A program made the position numbers and the translations under genes. From Ovis canadensis (Eukaryota; Chordata; Mammalia; Artiodactyla; Bovidae): 64,000 nt of DNA. This document shows, piece after piece, positions 13,801 through 28,800 of this stretch (position 1 is the stretch's first letter; every line of letters begins with the position of its first letter). Location of the stretch: assembly GCF_042477335.2 (NCBI RefSeq), contig NC_091247.1:7462501-7526500 (forward strand), read 5' to 3'. The notes under the pieces are model-generated. The model made no database searches, was not told the DNA's origin, and saw only the letters and a list, made by a program, of their open reading frames with translations.

Positions 13801-16800
13801 TTTGTGAACTTCAAATTCTAACAGGGTGAAAATATTACCTGCTTCACAATGTTGTCCTAAGGATTAAATGTACGGGGATACAAACTGCAAATCTTACAAT
13901 GCATGTAAATGTGAGGTACTACTAGGCCCAGCTTAGCTGAACCATCCCCCCATCTACTCTGTCCGTGGAAAAATTACCTTTTACAAAAGTGGTCCCTGGT
14001 GCCATGAAAGTCTGGGATGCTGCTCTAGGGAACTAGTGGATGGAGACAATGATGTGGTTTGTGGCTACCATAATTAACAGCACAGCTATAGACTAAAAGA
14101 AATCTGACATACTCATCAACCAATAATATATGGATCTAATTTATTTAGATCTTAATACAAACTTATAATAAACTTACGACATTTACAACTAGAAATTTGA
14201 GTCCTACCTTATTTGAAGATACGTTTTTCTAGATATGATAAAGGTTGTGAAGCTTCACTAAAATATTCGTATTAAGTAAATACTGTCCAGGATTAACTTC
14301 AAAATAACCAAGGAGGTGGGAGGGAGGTTCAAGAGGGAAGAGAAATATATATACCTATGGCTGATTCATGTAGCTGTGTGGCAGAACCCACAATAGTGTA
14401 AAGTAATTATCCTCCTAAAAAAAAGTAACCAAGGAGGGAAAGGGCAGAAATGAGTACAATCAGCTGTGCCCTGATCATTTGGAAGCTGGTGATGGATCAT
14501 GAGGGTTCATTACACAAATCTGTCTCCTTCAGTATATCTTTAAAATATTTCATTTTTTAAAAATACTGCACAAGAATTTATTAGCATCCATGGATGTTTG
14601 GGACAAATGCACTACAGAGTAAAAAATTGGATGGCAGAACAGTATATAGATTGTGACTCCATTTCTAAAGAACTACTATATTTTTACATTTGGAAGGGAA
14701 TATATCAAACTGTTAACATAGGTTATCCTGTGTGGTGGGCTTACAGTTTGTTCTTTTTATCAGCACTTTCTGACTTTTACATCACTAATAATGCACCTTT
14801 TTATAATACATTAAGTGAAAAACAGCAATAAACAGCAAATTATACTTGAAGTGTATGGGTCTGTGTTGTATCAGCTCCAAAGGAGTATTTTAGGAAGAAG
14901 ACTCAAGCTGGGCAGTGTAGACAGTCTCATGAAAGCCAGACACTGACCTGCTGGTTGCCCAGGGTGTGCAGCTCCAGGGAGGTGAGGACAAAAGAAAGGA
15001 GTCCATAGACACACATGCACGCAGTACTGGTGGTACACTGTAACAACAAAGGAGTCAGGGGTAGTTCCGAGTAACAACACTCTCGTCCAGGCTCGGCGTA
15101 ATCCCATCGCATTAATGTAGTCTCTCTAAACAAATGGGAAGAGAACCTGAGGCTTCACAATTTTCCTAACTTAGTCCCAAAATCAGGAAGACAAAGGAAG
15201 AAAGGAGAAAGCAGGAGCTATACACATTACAGTACAGTCAAGAACATCAAAAGGGAATCCTTTTCAAAATGATCAAAGTTTTCACAGGGTGGAAAACCAC
15301 CTCCAGCCTACAAAAAGGATAGAGTCTCTATGTGCCAGTATGAATGAAGCAGCTGCCTCAACTGTCACTGAGATATATCAACGAGTGCCAACAAGTTGGC
15401 TAAGGTTTCATTCAGCATGTCAAAACAAACTGATTAAACCATGCTACTCAAACTAAGCCCCAACACAAGACTCAAAAAGAATTTCTAATTCATCCAGTTA
15501 CAGTTGAATGAATAAGCCCTCTCCAAAGATTTATCCAGTCACTATGACCAAAGTTTTAAGAGATACTTAATGGCACAGCATACCACAATGGCAAAGGGTC
15601 AGACAGAGTAGGTTCAAGAGGGACCCACCAACTGCCAATTCATTGTTCCTGTGGGCAAACACCATCCCTTCTCAGTTTCAATTTCCTAATATGTAAAACA
15701 GGGTAATAATTCCCAATACACAGAAGTGTTGTGAGGATCAAACAAGATACTGTGCAGAAAATGCTGAGAACAATGTCTATCACAATAAAGGCTCTATAAA
15801 GGTTACAAAATTATCATTGTTATCCCCATCACTGACAGTCATTATCACCATAATAATGATTCATCAACGAGCATCCACCCTGCTCTTTGCCCACTCGCAT
15901 GCTCACGTCATTTCCCCCACTGGCCAGCGAGCGGAGCAGTCGGGTCAAGTACTGAAAGACATTCAGTTGGATGGCTGTCCCCCCTATCTTCCGGACCACA
16001 CTGCTCGTCTCTTCTGGATTCAGAGTGTGACGGAGGAGGGCCCATGCCAAGAGCACTGGGGCATGATGTGGAATGTCCCCAAAGGTCAACATCAAACGGT
16101 CCATATCCTAATGAAAAGAGGATACATCCGTGTCACTTAACACAAAGGGTCAAGACTCTCAGAGGATCTTTCACTATGCTTAATAAGTCTTAATATTACA
16201 GTGGCCCCTCTCTCCCATTCTAACATTTTACTCTCCCAAGCCCCCAGCCACTTCATTAAGACCCTTCAATTACTCTTCCCTTTACCCACAATTTTCTCTC
16301 TTGATTTTTAGTTGCGTCAATTTAAGATGATAAAATATACACTCAAATGGAAACTCCTAGAAAATGTCCCTGATCCTTCCAGAACTTTCTCAGATCTCTC
16401 ATTTTCTATCTTTCTGTCCATCCTATCTCAATGTTCTTCCCTATTCCTCTTCTTTCACATGCTGCATAAATGCAGACAACACCCAAGGTTCTGTCCTTGG
16501 GCCCCTTTTGTCCTTCTATCATCTCCCTGAGGGACTCTACTCTTTCTCAAGGATTGAACTATCACTGCTGTGCAAATAATTAATAAATCTCAGATTTCTT
16601 CCAAATCCAATGAACTGCTTTTTTAAAAAACCATGTATTTATTATATATTTGACCACGCCCGAACTTAGCTGCAGCACACAGGACCCTGAATCTTCCCTG
16701 CGGCATGTGGTATCTTTAGTTGCAGCATATGGGACCTTTAGTTGACTCAGGTGCAGTTCCCTGACCAGGGAGTGAAGCTGGGTCCCTTTGCCCTGGGTGC

Positions 16801-19800
16801 TTGGGAGATTTAGTCACTGGACCACCAGGGAAGTCCCTTAATTAACAGTGTAGAACCACAAATTCCACAATAAGGAAAATTTTATGTGGCAATATAGTTG
16901 AGTGGTTAAAAGCTTACTACTAACTACATGAACAGTCTGAAAAAATAAGAGGCTATTTCAAGTTCACCTGACAAATAAGTCCATCCTGGGCAAACTGGTG
17001 CAGTTCTCTTCTGTCATCCAAAGCACACTTATGCAAGGATTCAATATCCATTCCTTCCACCAGGATAAGGGCACTGAAGTAGCTAGAAAAAAAACAGTAT
17101 CATGGTGTCATACATGCTATTCTAAACCTCAATGGAGAATAAGGTAAAATGTAAGACACTTCAGCATCAAAAACACTGAGTTATTTTACATTCTTTTTTC
17201 ATATTCAAGACTTCTAAATTCAGTAGGTATTTTACACTTCCAGCACATCTCAATTTGACCAGACATATTTTACTTTTTGGCTATACCACATGGTTTGCAG
17301 AATTTTAGTTGGCCAGCCAGGGATTGCACCCGGGTCCTCAGCAGTTTAAGTGCGGAATCCTAACCTCTAGACCACCAGGGAATTTCCGTGACCAGCCTTA
17401 TTTTATATTATTTTAGTTTTAACTTTTATGTTTAAATTTTATGTATTTTTGCCCGCACTGTGCAGCACGCAGGATCTCAGTTCCCTGACCAGGGATCAAA
17501 CCTGCGCCCCCCCGCAGTGGAAGCATAGAGTCCTAACCACTGTTCCACCAGGGAAGTCTACCAGCCATATTTTAAATGCTTGATAGTCTCACGTGGCTTC
17601 TGCCCACTGAAGCACAGATCCGGTACTAAATGTTTCTACAGCCAACAATTATATCTAGCCCAGATCAACTCACTGGTCAAATGTGTATCTTTGTTCACAG
17701 AGGAAATAGGCTCGAAATGTGGATATATCCATTTCCATAAAATTTAAAAGTCCATATACCCTATGACCTCAAAGAGGGCAGGGAACACACCTGTCCCATC
17801 TATCACTGTTTTCTCAGCACTTGCACTGTGCTTGGTCTATAAGTTGCTCAATGGATTTTTCACAGAAGGAAACAATGAACCCTTAGATGAAAAACAGTAA
17901 GTAACAGAATAGAATGAGATACTTATTTTGAGAAAAGATATCCCTTTCAATCCAAGTCTTTACTCCCTGAATGACCTGGAAAGTGGTAGTACACTCATCT
18001 ATTTCCCCAGCCATTAGTGAAAAATGTATCTAGCCCCTCCCCTCACCCATTCACAAGACCACTCTAATATCAATGCTCTAAATACTGAATAAGTTCTAAG
18101 ACTTCAATTCATTCACACTTACCCAATCCGATCCACAAAAGGATCCATGGTCTCATCCACCAGGTGCCTGTTAGTCTGCCTACTACCAAATCCTTGCTCT
18201 TTAAACATCTTGGTTAACACCAATAGGTCACCAGGTGCCATCTCAAAGTATGCATAATACAGGAAAATGATTTCTAGCAGCATGGACTGCTCCCGAAGGC
18301 ACTGAACAAACCAGCGAGACACCTGGCGCTCAGTCTGCAAAACCAATGAAGAAAAGGGAGTGGGAGAGAGATGAAGTCAGATTTTAAACACATTTGAATC
18401 CTTACAGTTATTTTTATTAGGTAATACATGTATAAAAATAAAATTTTAAAAAGTTTTCTCCCTACAATTTCTGTTGCCCAGGTATCCAAATCTATCCCCA
18501 GAGGCAACCACTGTTGGAGGTATTTGTCTTTCCTTCCGGCAATATGCCATACACTTTCATTCATTCAGACTAGCGGCTGCTGGGGGTCAGGTGTCACAGA
18601 CTAACTGCAAACTTCCTAGGTAGACAGAAATGTTCTATATATTGATCACAAAGGTGGTTACTGCATATAAACATACAACTGCCAAAACTCAAAATGAGTG
18701 AATTTTACTGGATGCAAATTATACCTGAATAAAGCTGGGAGATGCTACAGATTACTCATTTCAAAATGTAAGTGTGGATGCATTTATGGAATAAACTCAA
18801 AGTGAAACTAATAGGTCAAGAAATATGTGCTTTTCAATTTTCAGATATTATCACAATGTTTTCCATTAAAAAAACACAGAAATTCAAACAGTAAAATATA
18901 AGTGCTCATTATCCCAACCCCTGGATGTGAGTGTTTATATATGTTCATATCATTTGCCTGTTTTTTCTTCAGTTTTGCTTATTGATTTATAGGCATTCTT
19001 TCTATTTAAGAACGCTTTGTGCTATGAATTTGTCTTTTGACTTTACTTATAGCACTATTTTTGGTGTTTTGCCTTATAAAAGTTTTTGATTTGATGCTGC
19101 TGAACTTATCTTTTAATAGCTTTTGAGTTTTAGTTTTTAAAGTCTTATCCACTCCCCATAAAAACAAAATCACCTCCCATGTTTCTTCTAGTACTTCTAT
19201 GGTTGAATTTTTAAAATTTAAATCATTGATCCCTGATTTTCCTCTGGTAGAAGGAATAAGAGAAAGAGATATAGTCGATTTTTCTCCAGATGGTTACCCA
19301 GTAGTTCCAACACTATTGACCTTTTACCATACACTAACTTCCTATCAGCATTTGGTCCATACTAGACATTCTGCTTACTATGTGCTAGTCTTCAGTCTAT
19401 TTACTCATGTACCAATGCCATCTTAAAATTATTTTAGTCTTATTTATAATAAAATTAATCTTCCTTTCTCAAAAATTTCCTGGTTACTGTTACTTATTTT
19501 TCAAATAAATTTTAGAACTGTATGTCTAGTTCCAAAATAAATGGCAAAGCAAATACTTGTTAGTACTTTTTCTAGAATCACACTGAATTTATAGGTTAAA
19601 ATAAGGTCTGACACTCAGTGCTGAATTTTCATTTTCAAGAGTGTGCCATGTCTTTCCATTTGGTTATGATATTCCTTTCAGCATTTTAAAGTTCTATTCG
19701 CTTAAATTCTGGATTGTCATAAGCTTATTCCTGAGAAATCTCTGCTTTTGTACTATAAGTGAGCTCTTTTCTTCAATTAAATATTTTAAATAATTACTGT

Positions 19801-22800
19801 CTATATTTTGGCTGAATTGTTTTAATAAACATGTACTGTTTCCAAAACATAAAAGATTGTATTCTAATTTATAAATCTATAAATGCAGATTGGTTTAAGA
19901 TTTAGGATAAAGCAATTAGACTTAATGTCATACGCTTACTAGATGAGGATAATGAAGATGAAATCTTGGGTTGAGAGTTTCATTAACCATTAAGAGAATA
20001 TTTCGGGTAAGAAAAAAAAATAAACTAATTGGGTTGATAAAGTCAAGAGAAAAGCCCAAATTAAGTACCATAGTTAATGTTTTGATTCATATGACATTTT
20101 CAAACTTTTCTAAAAAGTGATAATCTATAAATGTTTTAAGTTAGTAAGTAAATCAATAATTTAACCTGGAGCTCTATAAGCAAAGATACACAATTTTCCA
20201 GAGTTACAGGAGGGCCCAATAACCACATACCATGAGGTTTCCATGTGTCTCCCATGTTGGTGCTTCAGTTTTATAAAGCTCTTCAAACTGCTGTCTATAT
20301 TTTGTAACTAGCTCCTTTTCCAATTTATCCACACAGTCGGCATATTCAACCTTAAAAAAATTCAAAACAGGGTAACTTGCATCTTTAGTAAAAGGTAAAT
20401 ATTCAAATGAACAGAAATATGAATAAATTATTTAAAAAGACTAAATTTTACAGGGTAAAGAGAACCAAGAGGACTAAATGGGCTTACCCTATAGGGGTGT
20501 CTTTCATCTTGGAAATAAGTGAGAAGGTGTAAGACACAACGAAGAATACAGGTTCTTTCTTCATAGTAATAATCTGCAATCTGGGAAGAACCCAAAGACT
20601 CAAAATCAGTTACTCACCTCTGCATAGAAGATATTCAATTTTAAATTTACTGACAAAGAAGTCACTTAAAAATGTGAAAGGAGAAGTTCCTGAAAAACTG
20701 CATATATAATTCTTGAACTATATAAGAAATTACAGAAATGGAAACACAGTGTTAAGCCAAAAAAGCAAAAGATCTTCTTGAAATAGAATACAAGTACAGT
20801 CATACAAGATAAAAGGAATTATTTAATAATAAAAATAAGTTTTCTAGCATGATTTCTTATTTCAGCATTCAAGTAACAAATAATGCTATAAACTGACAGG
20901 CCAAATACATGAAGGCATATATAAAAATATCACTAGTGTATGTCCTAATTGCTTGCAACTGATGTTTAATGAGAACAGGAAACTACTTCAGAATTCATGG
21001 TCAAATTCCATGTTAAAATGAGATCCTATGCCCACTCTCACCATTTCTAGTCAACACAGGATTGAAAGTCCTAGCCACAGCCATCAGAGAAGAAAAAGAA
21101 AAGGTATCCAAATTGGAAAAGAAGTAAAATTGTCATTATATGCATCTGACATGATCCTATATATAGAAAACCCTAAGGATTCCACACAAAAACTACTGGA
21201 ACTGATAAACAAATTCAGCAAGGTAGCAAAATACAAGATTAACATAAGAAATCTACTGTATTTCTTCACACTAACAATGAAATAATCAGGCAGGGAAAGT
21301 AGAAGAAAAAAACCCTTTTAAAACCACATCTAGATAATCAACAAGGATCTACGATAGAGCACAGGGAACTCTACTCAATATTCTATAATAACCTACATGG
21401 GAAAAGAACATGAAAAAGAATGGATATATATGTATTCATATAACTGAATAGCAAGAAGAGATAAGAAAGCCTTTCTCAGTGATCAGTACAAAGAAATTTA
21501 TGAAAACAGTAGAATAGGAAAGACTAGAGATCTCTTCAAGAAAATAGATACCAAGGGAACATTTCATGCAAAGATGGGCTCAATAAAGAACAGAAATGGT
21601 ATGGACCTAACAGAGGCAGAATATATTAAGAAGAGGTGGCAAGAATACACAGATGAATTATACACAAAAGATCTTCACAACCCAGATAATCACAATGGTA
21701 TGACGACTCACCTAGAACCAGACATCCTGGAATGAGAAGTCAAGTGGGCTTTAGGAAGCATCTCTACGAACAAAGCTAGTGGAGGTGATGGAATTCCAGT
21801 TGAGCTATTTCAAATCCTGAAAGATGATGCTGTGAAAGTGGTGTACTCAATATGTCAGCAAATTTGGAAAACTCAGCAGCGGCCACAGGACTGGAAAAGG
21901 TCAGTTCTCATTCCAATCCCAAAGAAAGGCAATGCCAAACAATGCTCAAACTACTGCACAATTGCACTCATCTCACACACTAGTAAAGTAATGCTCAAAA
22001 TTCTTGAAGTCAGGCTTTAACAATACATGAACCTCCAGATGTTCAAGCTGGTTTTAGAAAAGGCAGAGGAACCAGAGATCAAATTGCCAACATCCGCTGG
22101 ATCATCGAAAAAGCAACAGAGTTCCAGAAAAACATCTATTTCTGCTTTATTGACTATACCAAAGCCTTTGACTGTGTGGATCACAACACACTGTGGAAAA
22201 TTCTGAAAGAGATGGAAATACCAGACCACCTGATCTGCCTCTTGAGAAATCTGTATGTAGGTCAGGAAGCAAGTTAGAACTAGACATGGAACAACAGACT
22301 GGTTCCAAATAGGAAAAGGAGTATGTCAAGGCTGTATATTGTCACCCTGCTTCTTTAACTTTTATGCAGAGTATATCATGAGAAACGTTAGGCTGGATGA
22401 AGCACAAGCTGGAATCAAGATCGCTGGGGGAAATACCAATAACCTTAGATATGCAGCTGACACCACCCTTATGGCAGAAAGCAAAGAACTAAAGAGCCTC
22501 TCGATGAATGTGAAAGAGGAGAGTAAAAAAGTTGGCTTAAAGCTCAACATTCAGAAAACTAAGATCATGGCATCCAGTCTCATCACTTTATGGCAAATAG
22601 ATGGGGATACAGTGGAAACAGTGGCAGACTTTATTTTTTGGGCTCCAAAATCACTGCAGAGGGTGATTGCAGCCATGAAATTAGAAGACGCTTACTCCTT
22701 GGAAGAAAAGTTATGACCAACCTAGATAGTATATTCAAAAGCAGAGACATTACTTTGCCAACAAAGGTCCGTCTAGTCAAAGCTATGGTTTTTCCAGTAG

Positions 22801-25800
22801 TCGTGTATGGATGTGAGAGTTGGACTATAAAGAAAGCTGAGGGCTGAAGCATTGATGCTTTTGAACTGTGGTGTTGGAGAAGACTCTTGAGAGTCCCTTG
22901 AACTGTGAGGAGATACAACCAGTCCATGCTAAAGGAAATCAGTCCTGAATATTCACTGGAAGGAATGATGCTGAAGCTGAAACTCCAATACTCTGGCCAC
23001 CTGATGCGAAGAACTGACTCATTGGAAAAGATCCTAAGGCTGGGAAAGATTGACAGCGTGAGGAGAAGGGGACAACAGAGGATGAGATGGCTGGATGGCA
23101 TCAGCGACTCGATGAACATGAGTTTGAGTAAACTCTGGGTGTTGGTGATGGACAGGGAGGCCTGGTGTGCTGCAGTCCACGGGGTCACAAAGAGTCAGAC
23201 ATGACTGAGCGACTGAACTGAACTGATAACTGAATCACTGCGCTATACACTTGAAACTAACACAATATTGTAAATCAACTATACTTCAATGTAAAATTTT
23301 CCAAAAAATTAATAAATAAAAAATCACACCAAAAAAATAAAATACTCAAGAACATACGTTACCAAAAAGGTGAAAAACTTATAAGCTGAGAACTATAAAA
23401 TATGAAACACTGATAAAGGAAATTGAAGATGATTCAAAGAAATGGAAAGATATTCCATGCTCTTGGACTGGCAGAGTTAATATTATTACAATGGATTCTT
23501 TACTGTCTAGGCGACCAGGGAAGCCCATTAAAATAGCGATACTACCCCAAAACAATCTACAGATTTAATGAAATCCCTATGAAATTACCCATGACATTTC
23601 TCATAGAAGTAAAACAAATAATACTGAAATGTATATGGAACCATAAAAGACCCAGAATTGCCAAAGCAATTCTGAGGAAAAAGAACAAAACTGGAGGCAT
23701 CACGTTCCCAAGTTTCAGACAATACTGCCAAGCTACAGTAACCAAACAGCGTTGCATTAGGACAAAAATCGACATATGATCAATGGAACAGAACAGAGAG
23801 CCCAGAAATAAACCCACACACCTACAGTCAATCTTCAAAAAAGGAGGCAAGAATATACAATGAAAAAAAGATAGTCTCTTTAGCAAGTGGTGTTGGGAAA
23901 GCTGAAGAGCCACATGTAAATCAAGTTAGAAGTTACGATACTTCCTCATAACACACACAAAGATACACTCAAAATGTCATAAAGACTTAAATATAAAATA
24001 TGATACCATAACAACTCCTAGAATAGAACAAAGGCAAAACATTCTCTGATATAAATTGTAGCAATGTTTTCAACACTTAGATCAGTCTCCAAAGGCAACA
24101 GAAATAAATAAAAGCAAAAATAAACAAATAGGACCTAAGCAAAGTCACAAGCTTTTGCACAGCAAAGAAAATCATAAAATGAAAAGACAACTTTGGAGGT
24201 TGGGGGAAATAAAGAAATTAAAAAATTTAAATTAGTCCTACTGCATTTACACCGAGAGAAAAAATATCCATGGACCAGTTCCCATTTCCAGTGGCTGAAG
24301 AATCTGTCATGGAAAAAGGCTTCAGTTGGGTCCAGTGGAAAGCCTCTTGTTTCACAAATGAAATAATGAGCTTGTTCATTACGACATCAATGCTTACTCA
24401 ACAAGAAGTCAAAGCCAGCAGTGCTCAGGAGAACTCGGTCAAGAAGCTGTTGCCCAATTTTACATCAAAGAATGGAAATGGTGACTAGCACTGACCTTCA
24501 GGATTAAGGCCTGGCTCTGCCTCTCATCTTGCAGCACCGTCTGAAGGAAGAAAGAGCAGTCAAAGAGCCATCTTACAAGCAAAATCAATTAACAAAGAAA
24601 AAGGTAAGCATCTTCACCTTATCCTTCAAGATTAAAACTGCTCATTCATCTCTGGATATGTTTTTTACCTAAGTATATCCAAGTCTGTGCTTAAATTCCT
24701 GCCACTCTCCTCTGGCCTCAGTTTTCTCATATGAAAAATCAGGGGATGGAAAGGCTAGACGTTATCTCAGGTCCTTTTCAGCTCAAACACCCTGTGATTC
24801 TATGATTAACACATTAATCTTTGGCCTTTCAACCCCTCCATATCTGAGGACGGACACCAACTTAAGCATACCTCTTTTAAAGTTTACAAGGTTTTTCCTG
24901 AGAATGGCTGTATCTAATCACCCATCTCTGCTGCAAAGAACTGGTACCAAAACTATATGAAGTGTCTAAAATCAACAAGGAAAAGGATAAATGCAGGAGA
25001 AGGAAGCTGGACATAACTACAAACCTTTAGTGAGTCCCGAGTACCTCTGTAATCCTCTTGAAGGTAACACTGGAGTAACTGCACACTCTGTTCTTCATCA
25101 AGACCCTACAAACAGAAGCCATAAGGGAGGAACAGTCACCTCGAGTCAGAAACCACACAGAGCATGCAAAGCAACCTGAAGTTCTGTCCTCTGGAATGAA
25201 CGCAGAACTTGAATAAACAAAAATTCTTTTAAAAGATTTCATAAACGTAACAATTTTAACTCAATAGGAGAAAAAAGGAGCAGCCACTGACGTGCAATTT
25301 ACAGCCAATTAAATTTACATGTCAGAAACAACTGTGCTTATTCACCAAGCAGATTAACATAGCATGATCTGGGTTTCCAAAATTGAAAGGAAGCAGCTAT
25401 GTATTTAAATGCAATCTAGTCAACTTGAACACCACAAGCATGCTGAAGACGACTCTATGATGTGCAGTAAACAGGATCAGGCAACTTGACTTGTGGCTTT
25501 TAGCAAGAAGAGTTGCTGCCTGGGCATTTTTTAAATATAATATGCTCTATTTAACTCTAAAACTGAATTAAACTGAATTTTCACCAACAATCACTAACAG
25601 TAAAACCATGCATATCCACCTTGCAGGTAATAAACTGAAGCCAGTGCTAATTTTTACTCACCAAAAACTTGCTGATTCTTAAACCCAGTTCCTTCAGTGG
25701 TGAAGCTACATCTTTACTAGCTTTCACTTTTTCAGCTGAACTTGGACTATGAAAAGAACAGTGAATCATTTTTTCATTCTCAGTGACTCTCTAGGTGTTT

Positions 25801-28800
25801 TAAATGAAAATACTTAACCTTTCTCTGCTCTTTAGGTGCCTATAAAACACACACACACAAGTTTATCTCTACCGATTTTATAACACAAAACTATGTCTAA
25901 GTAATAAATATAGTATATGCCTGTTACAAACTATAGTTGTAATTACATTATTTGTAGTTATACTTAGAGACATTAATTATTTTGATCCTTAGAACTATCC
26001 TGGAAGGCAAACATTACTATCCCCATTTTGCAAATGGAATTACCAACACTTAGGAAGAATAAATAACTTACCAAAAATCTCACAGCTAATAAAGTTGACA
26101 TGAAATTTAAAACCAGGTCTGTTAGCGTACATACATATATTACCTAGCTATGTCCACTGGGACGGCCTAGATGCTACAACATCCCAGCAGCAGCGAACAC
26201 ACCCAGCACCCGGATCTTTATTTCTAACATCATTCTCTAATGAAAGGTATTAGGACTCCTTGGAGAAATGGCTGAGTCCAGAGCTGGGGTGGGGAAAAGA
26301 CTAGAGGAGCCTGGAGCATCTTGTAATGCCAAAGAGTAAGAAAATACTCAGAAAACAAGAGGATGGGGACATAGCAAAAATCTGAAAGGATGCCCCATGG
26401 CCAAAGTTGGAACAGGTATAAACAAAGAATGAAATAAATGAGTCCATGATGATCTAAATAAATGAAAGAGTGAATAAATATATACATAAAACAAACGGGG
26501 GAGAAGGGAACAATCCTCCTTACAGAAGAAGTTCAGTAACACACATACATGCTACCCCTTTCAGGAGGTGGTTTAATCCCACTACACCCCCAACACTCAA
26601 AGTAGGCTATACCAAGTGACTCACTTCTGATAAACAGAGGAGGGGAAGAGAAAAGTGACTTTACAGAGTAGACATCTGGCAAACGCTACCTTACCCAAGT
26701 GAGCAAGGTTAACATCACCAGTGACTTCATGTGGGTAACATGTATCCTCTGCCATGATATGGTAAGAATGAGACTTCACCACTGTGTTTTCTTTCCAAAA
26801 CCCCACCACCTCAATCTAATAATAGTAATAATAATAATAAATCATACAGTTCTAAATTGAAGGCATTATACTAGAAAATACTTGACTAGTCTTCCTCAAA
26901 ACTATTTGAAGTCATGAAAATCAAGGCAAAATTGATATACTGTCACAGCTAACAGCTAAGGGGACATGACAACTAAATATAATGTGATTCCCCGGTCTGA
27001 ATCCTGAAATACAAAGAGGACATTAAAAAAAAAGTCTTTAATGGCTAAAAATCTGTGTTAAATTCAAATTAAGCCTGCAGTTTAAAAAGAAAAAAAAAAG
27101 TCTGTCAGACTTTAAATCTCATATTATTACAAAGGGAACTTTTATCTTAAAAAAAAAGAAACTCATACCACAAATGCCCATTCTGTGAATTGAAGCATAT
27201 TGTTGTTGGATTTGTTTCTTTAAGAGAGACTCTCACATTTCACAGAAAATTCACAACACAAAGGCTACTATAAAGTTAAACAACAAGTTCTGAAAGAGGC
27301 AACACAGAATGATGATTAAGAACACAGACACTGGAGTAAGACTGCCAGGTTCGAATCCTGGTTCTACCACTTACTAGCTGTGTGACCTTGGGCAAGTTAT
27401 TTAACCTCTTTGTGTCTCAGTTGCCCCATCTGTAAAATGGAAACAATAATAAAAATACCTAAACGTGATCATATAGTGCTTATCTTCTTTAAGTTCATCT
27501 ATCCTAGATACTTAGTAAAGTATTTACAGATTAAAAAAAAACATGATATCTAGGAGTTACTTCAATGTAACTATGGCAGAAGGGAAAAAAAAAGTTCTTC
27601 ACTAACATAAGGGAATGAAGATGGAAGGCGACGATATAATAAAATCAACAGGTGTTTAGAGACAGAAGGGAAGTGGGGGCAGCTTGGGAACTGTGAGGCA
27701 TAACAGAATGAGACCTGGACTAGGGATTGAGAGAGTCTGGCCCTATAAGGTTTACTCTCTTTTTAACCACTTTATATTTTATTATTCTTTTCCACTGCCC
27801 AGCAAAAAAAAAAAAATCTATTCAAACAAAGAATAAAAATATTACCTATCTCAAAGGACTGTTGTAAGGATTAAATAACTTACTGTAAGTCTAGTGCTTA
27901 GAGCAGTAATTGGTACACAATAAACAATACAGAAGTGTCAGCTGCTATTCTCCTTGCTCACTGCTATATCCTAGCATTTGGTGCTGACAGTTTCTCACAC
28001 AAACATGATGGACTGAAATAAATATTAGGAGTATTAATTGAGTATTTAATAAAGCCTCATTCCCAATACTACGGTTATACAACAGATTTGACAAAACTGT
28101 ATTTCTAAAAGGATTTTCCTTTTCTTCAACAGACAGAAAAAAATGTGCCATACTCTTTTTCCCTGGTTAACCAAATTATGTTCTCTCTGGTCTAACTAAC
28201 CCATTAATATCATAAAATCCTACATGAGGTATATTATCATATGTGAAACAGATCGCCAGTCCAAGTTCAATGCATGAGACAGTGTGCTCAGGGCTGGTGC
28301 ACTGGGATGACCCTGAAGGATGGGATGGGGAGGGAGGGGGGTTCAGAATGGGGAACATATGTACACCCATGGCTGATTCACGGCAAAAACCAGCACAATA
28401 CTGTAAAGTAATTAGCCTCCAATTAAAATAAAAAATAAAATAAAATAAAATCCTACATGAGGATGGTTTCATCTATCCCAGGTTCCTCGGGGAAATTACT
28501 CAAATGAGACCCACAGAATAGCCATACCTGGGAGGTTTATAGTAAGAAAGTCCTTCTAACAGCCGCTGCCAATGTTTATTCAGCTCTGCCTCAATCTGAT
28601 TCTGGGAAAAAAAGAAGGAAGTTATACCAATGCGATTTTAATCAGATTCTACGATCACACTGAAGATAACATATTCCTTTGAGTCTTTTTAACACGTATC
28701 TTTCCCCACAGCTGAAATAATTTTGAATATAGAATTCTGTAGCCTGCTTTTCTTTGCTTAACATTCTAACATAATGATTTAACCTTATTATGAAAATCTT

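Larger units (their letters stand above)
21008..24205 (+). mobile_element. Degenerate L1 ORF2 interrupted by later insertions
   Basis: Two pieces of an L1 ORF2 frame. The left piece (about 21008-21287) reads [20 protein letters not shown], the reverse-transcriptase palm region with the catalytic YADD-type motif changed to YASD. The right piece (about 23337-24205) reads [20 protein letters not shown] then [20 protein letters not shown], typical of the ORF2 C-terminal half. Between them lie an older repeat and a BovB; a Bov-tA remnant sits at 23490-23527. Stops and shifts make the frame dead. Lies in NUP188 intron 6. Confidence 0.85.

Noticed and set aside
21832-23204. Several open frames resembling reverse transcriptase and a small conserved protein
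   Set aside because: All are fragments of one broken BovB copy, not host genes.
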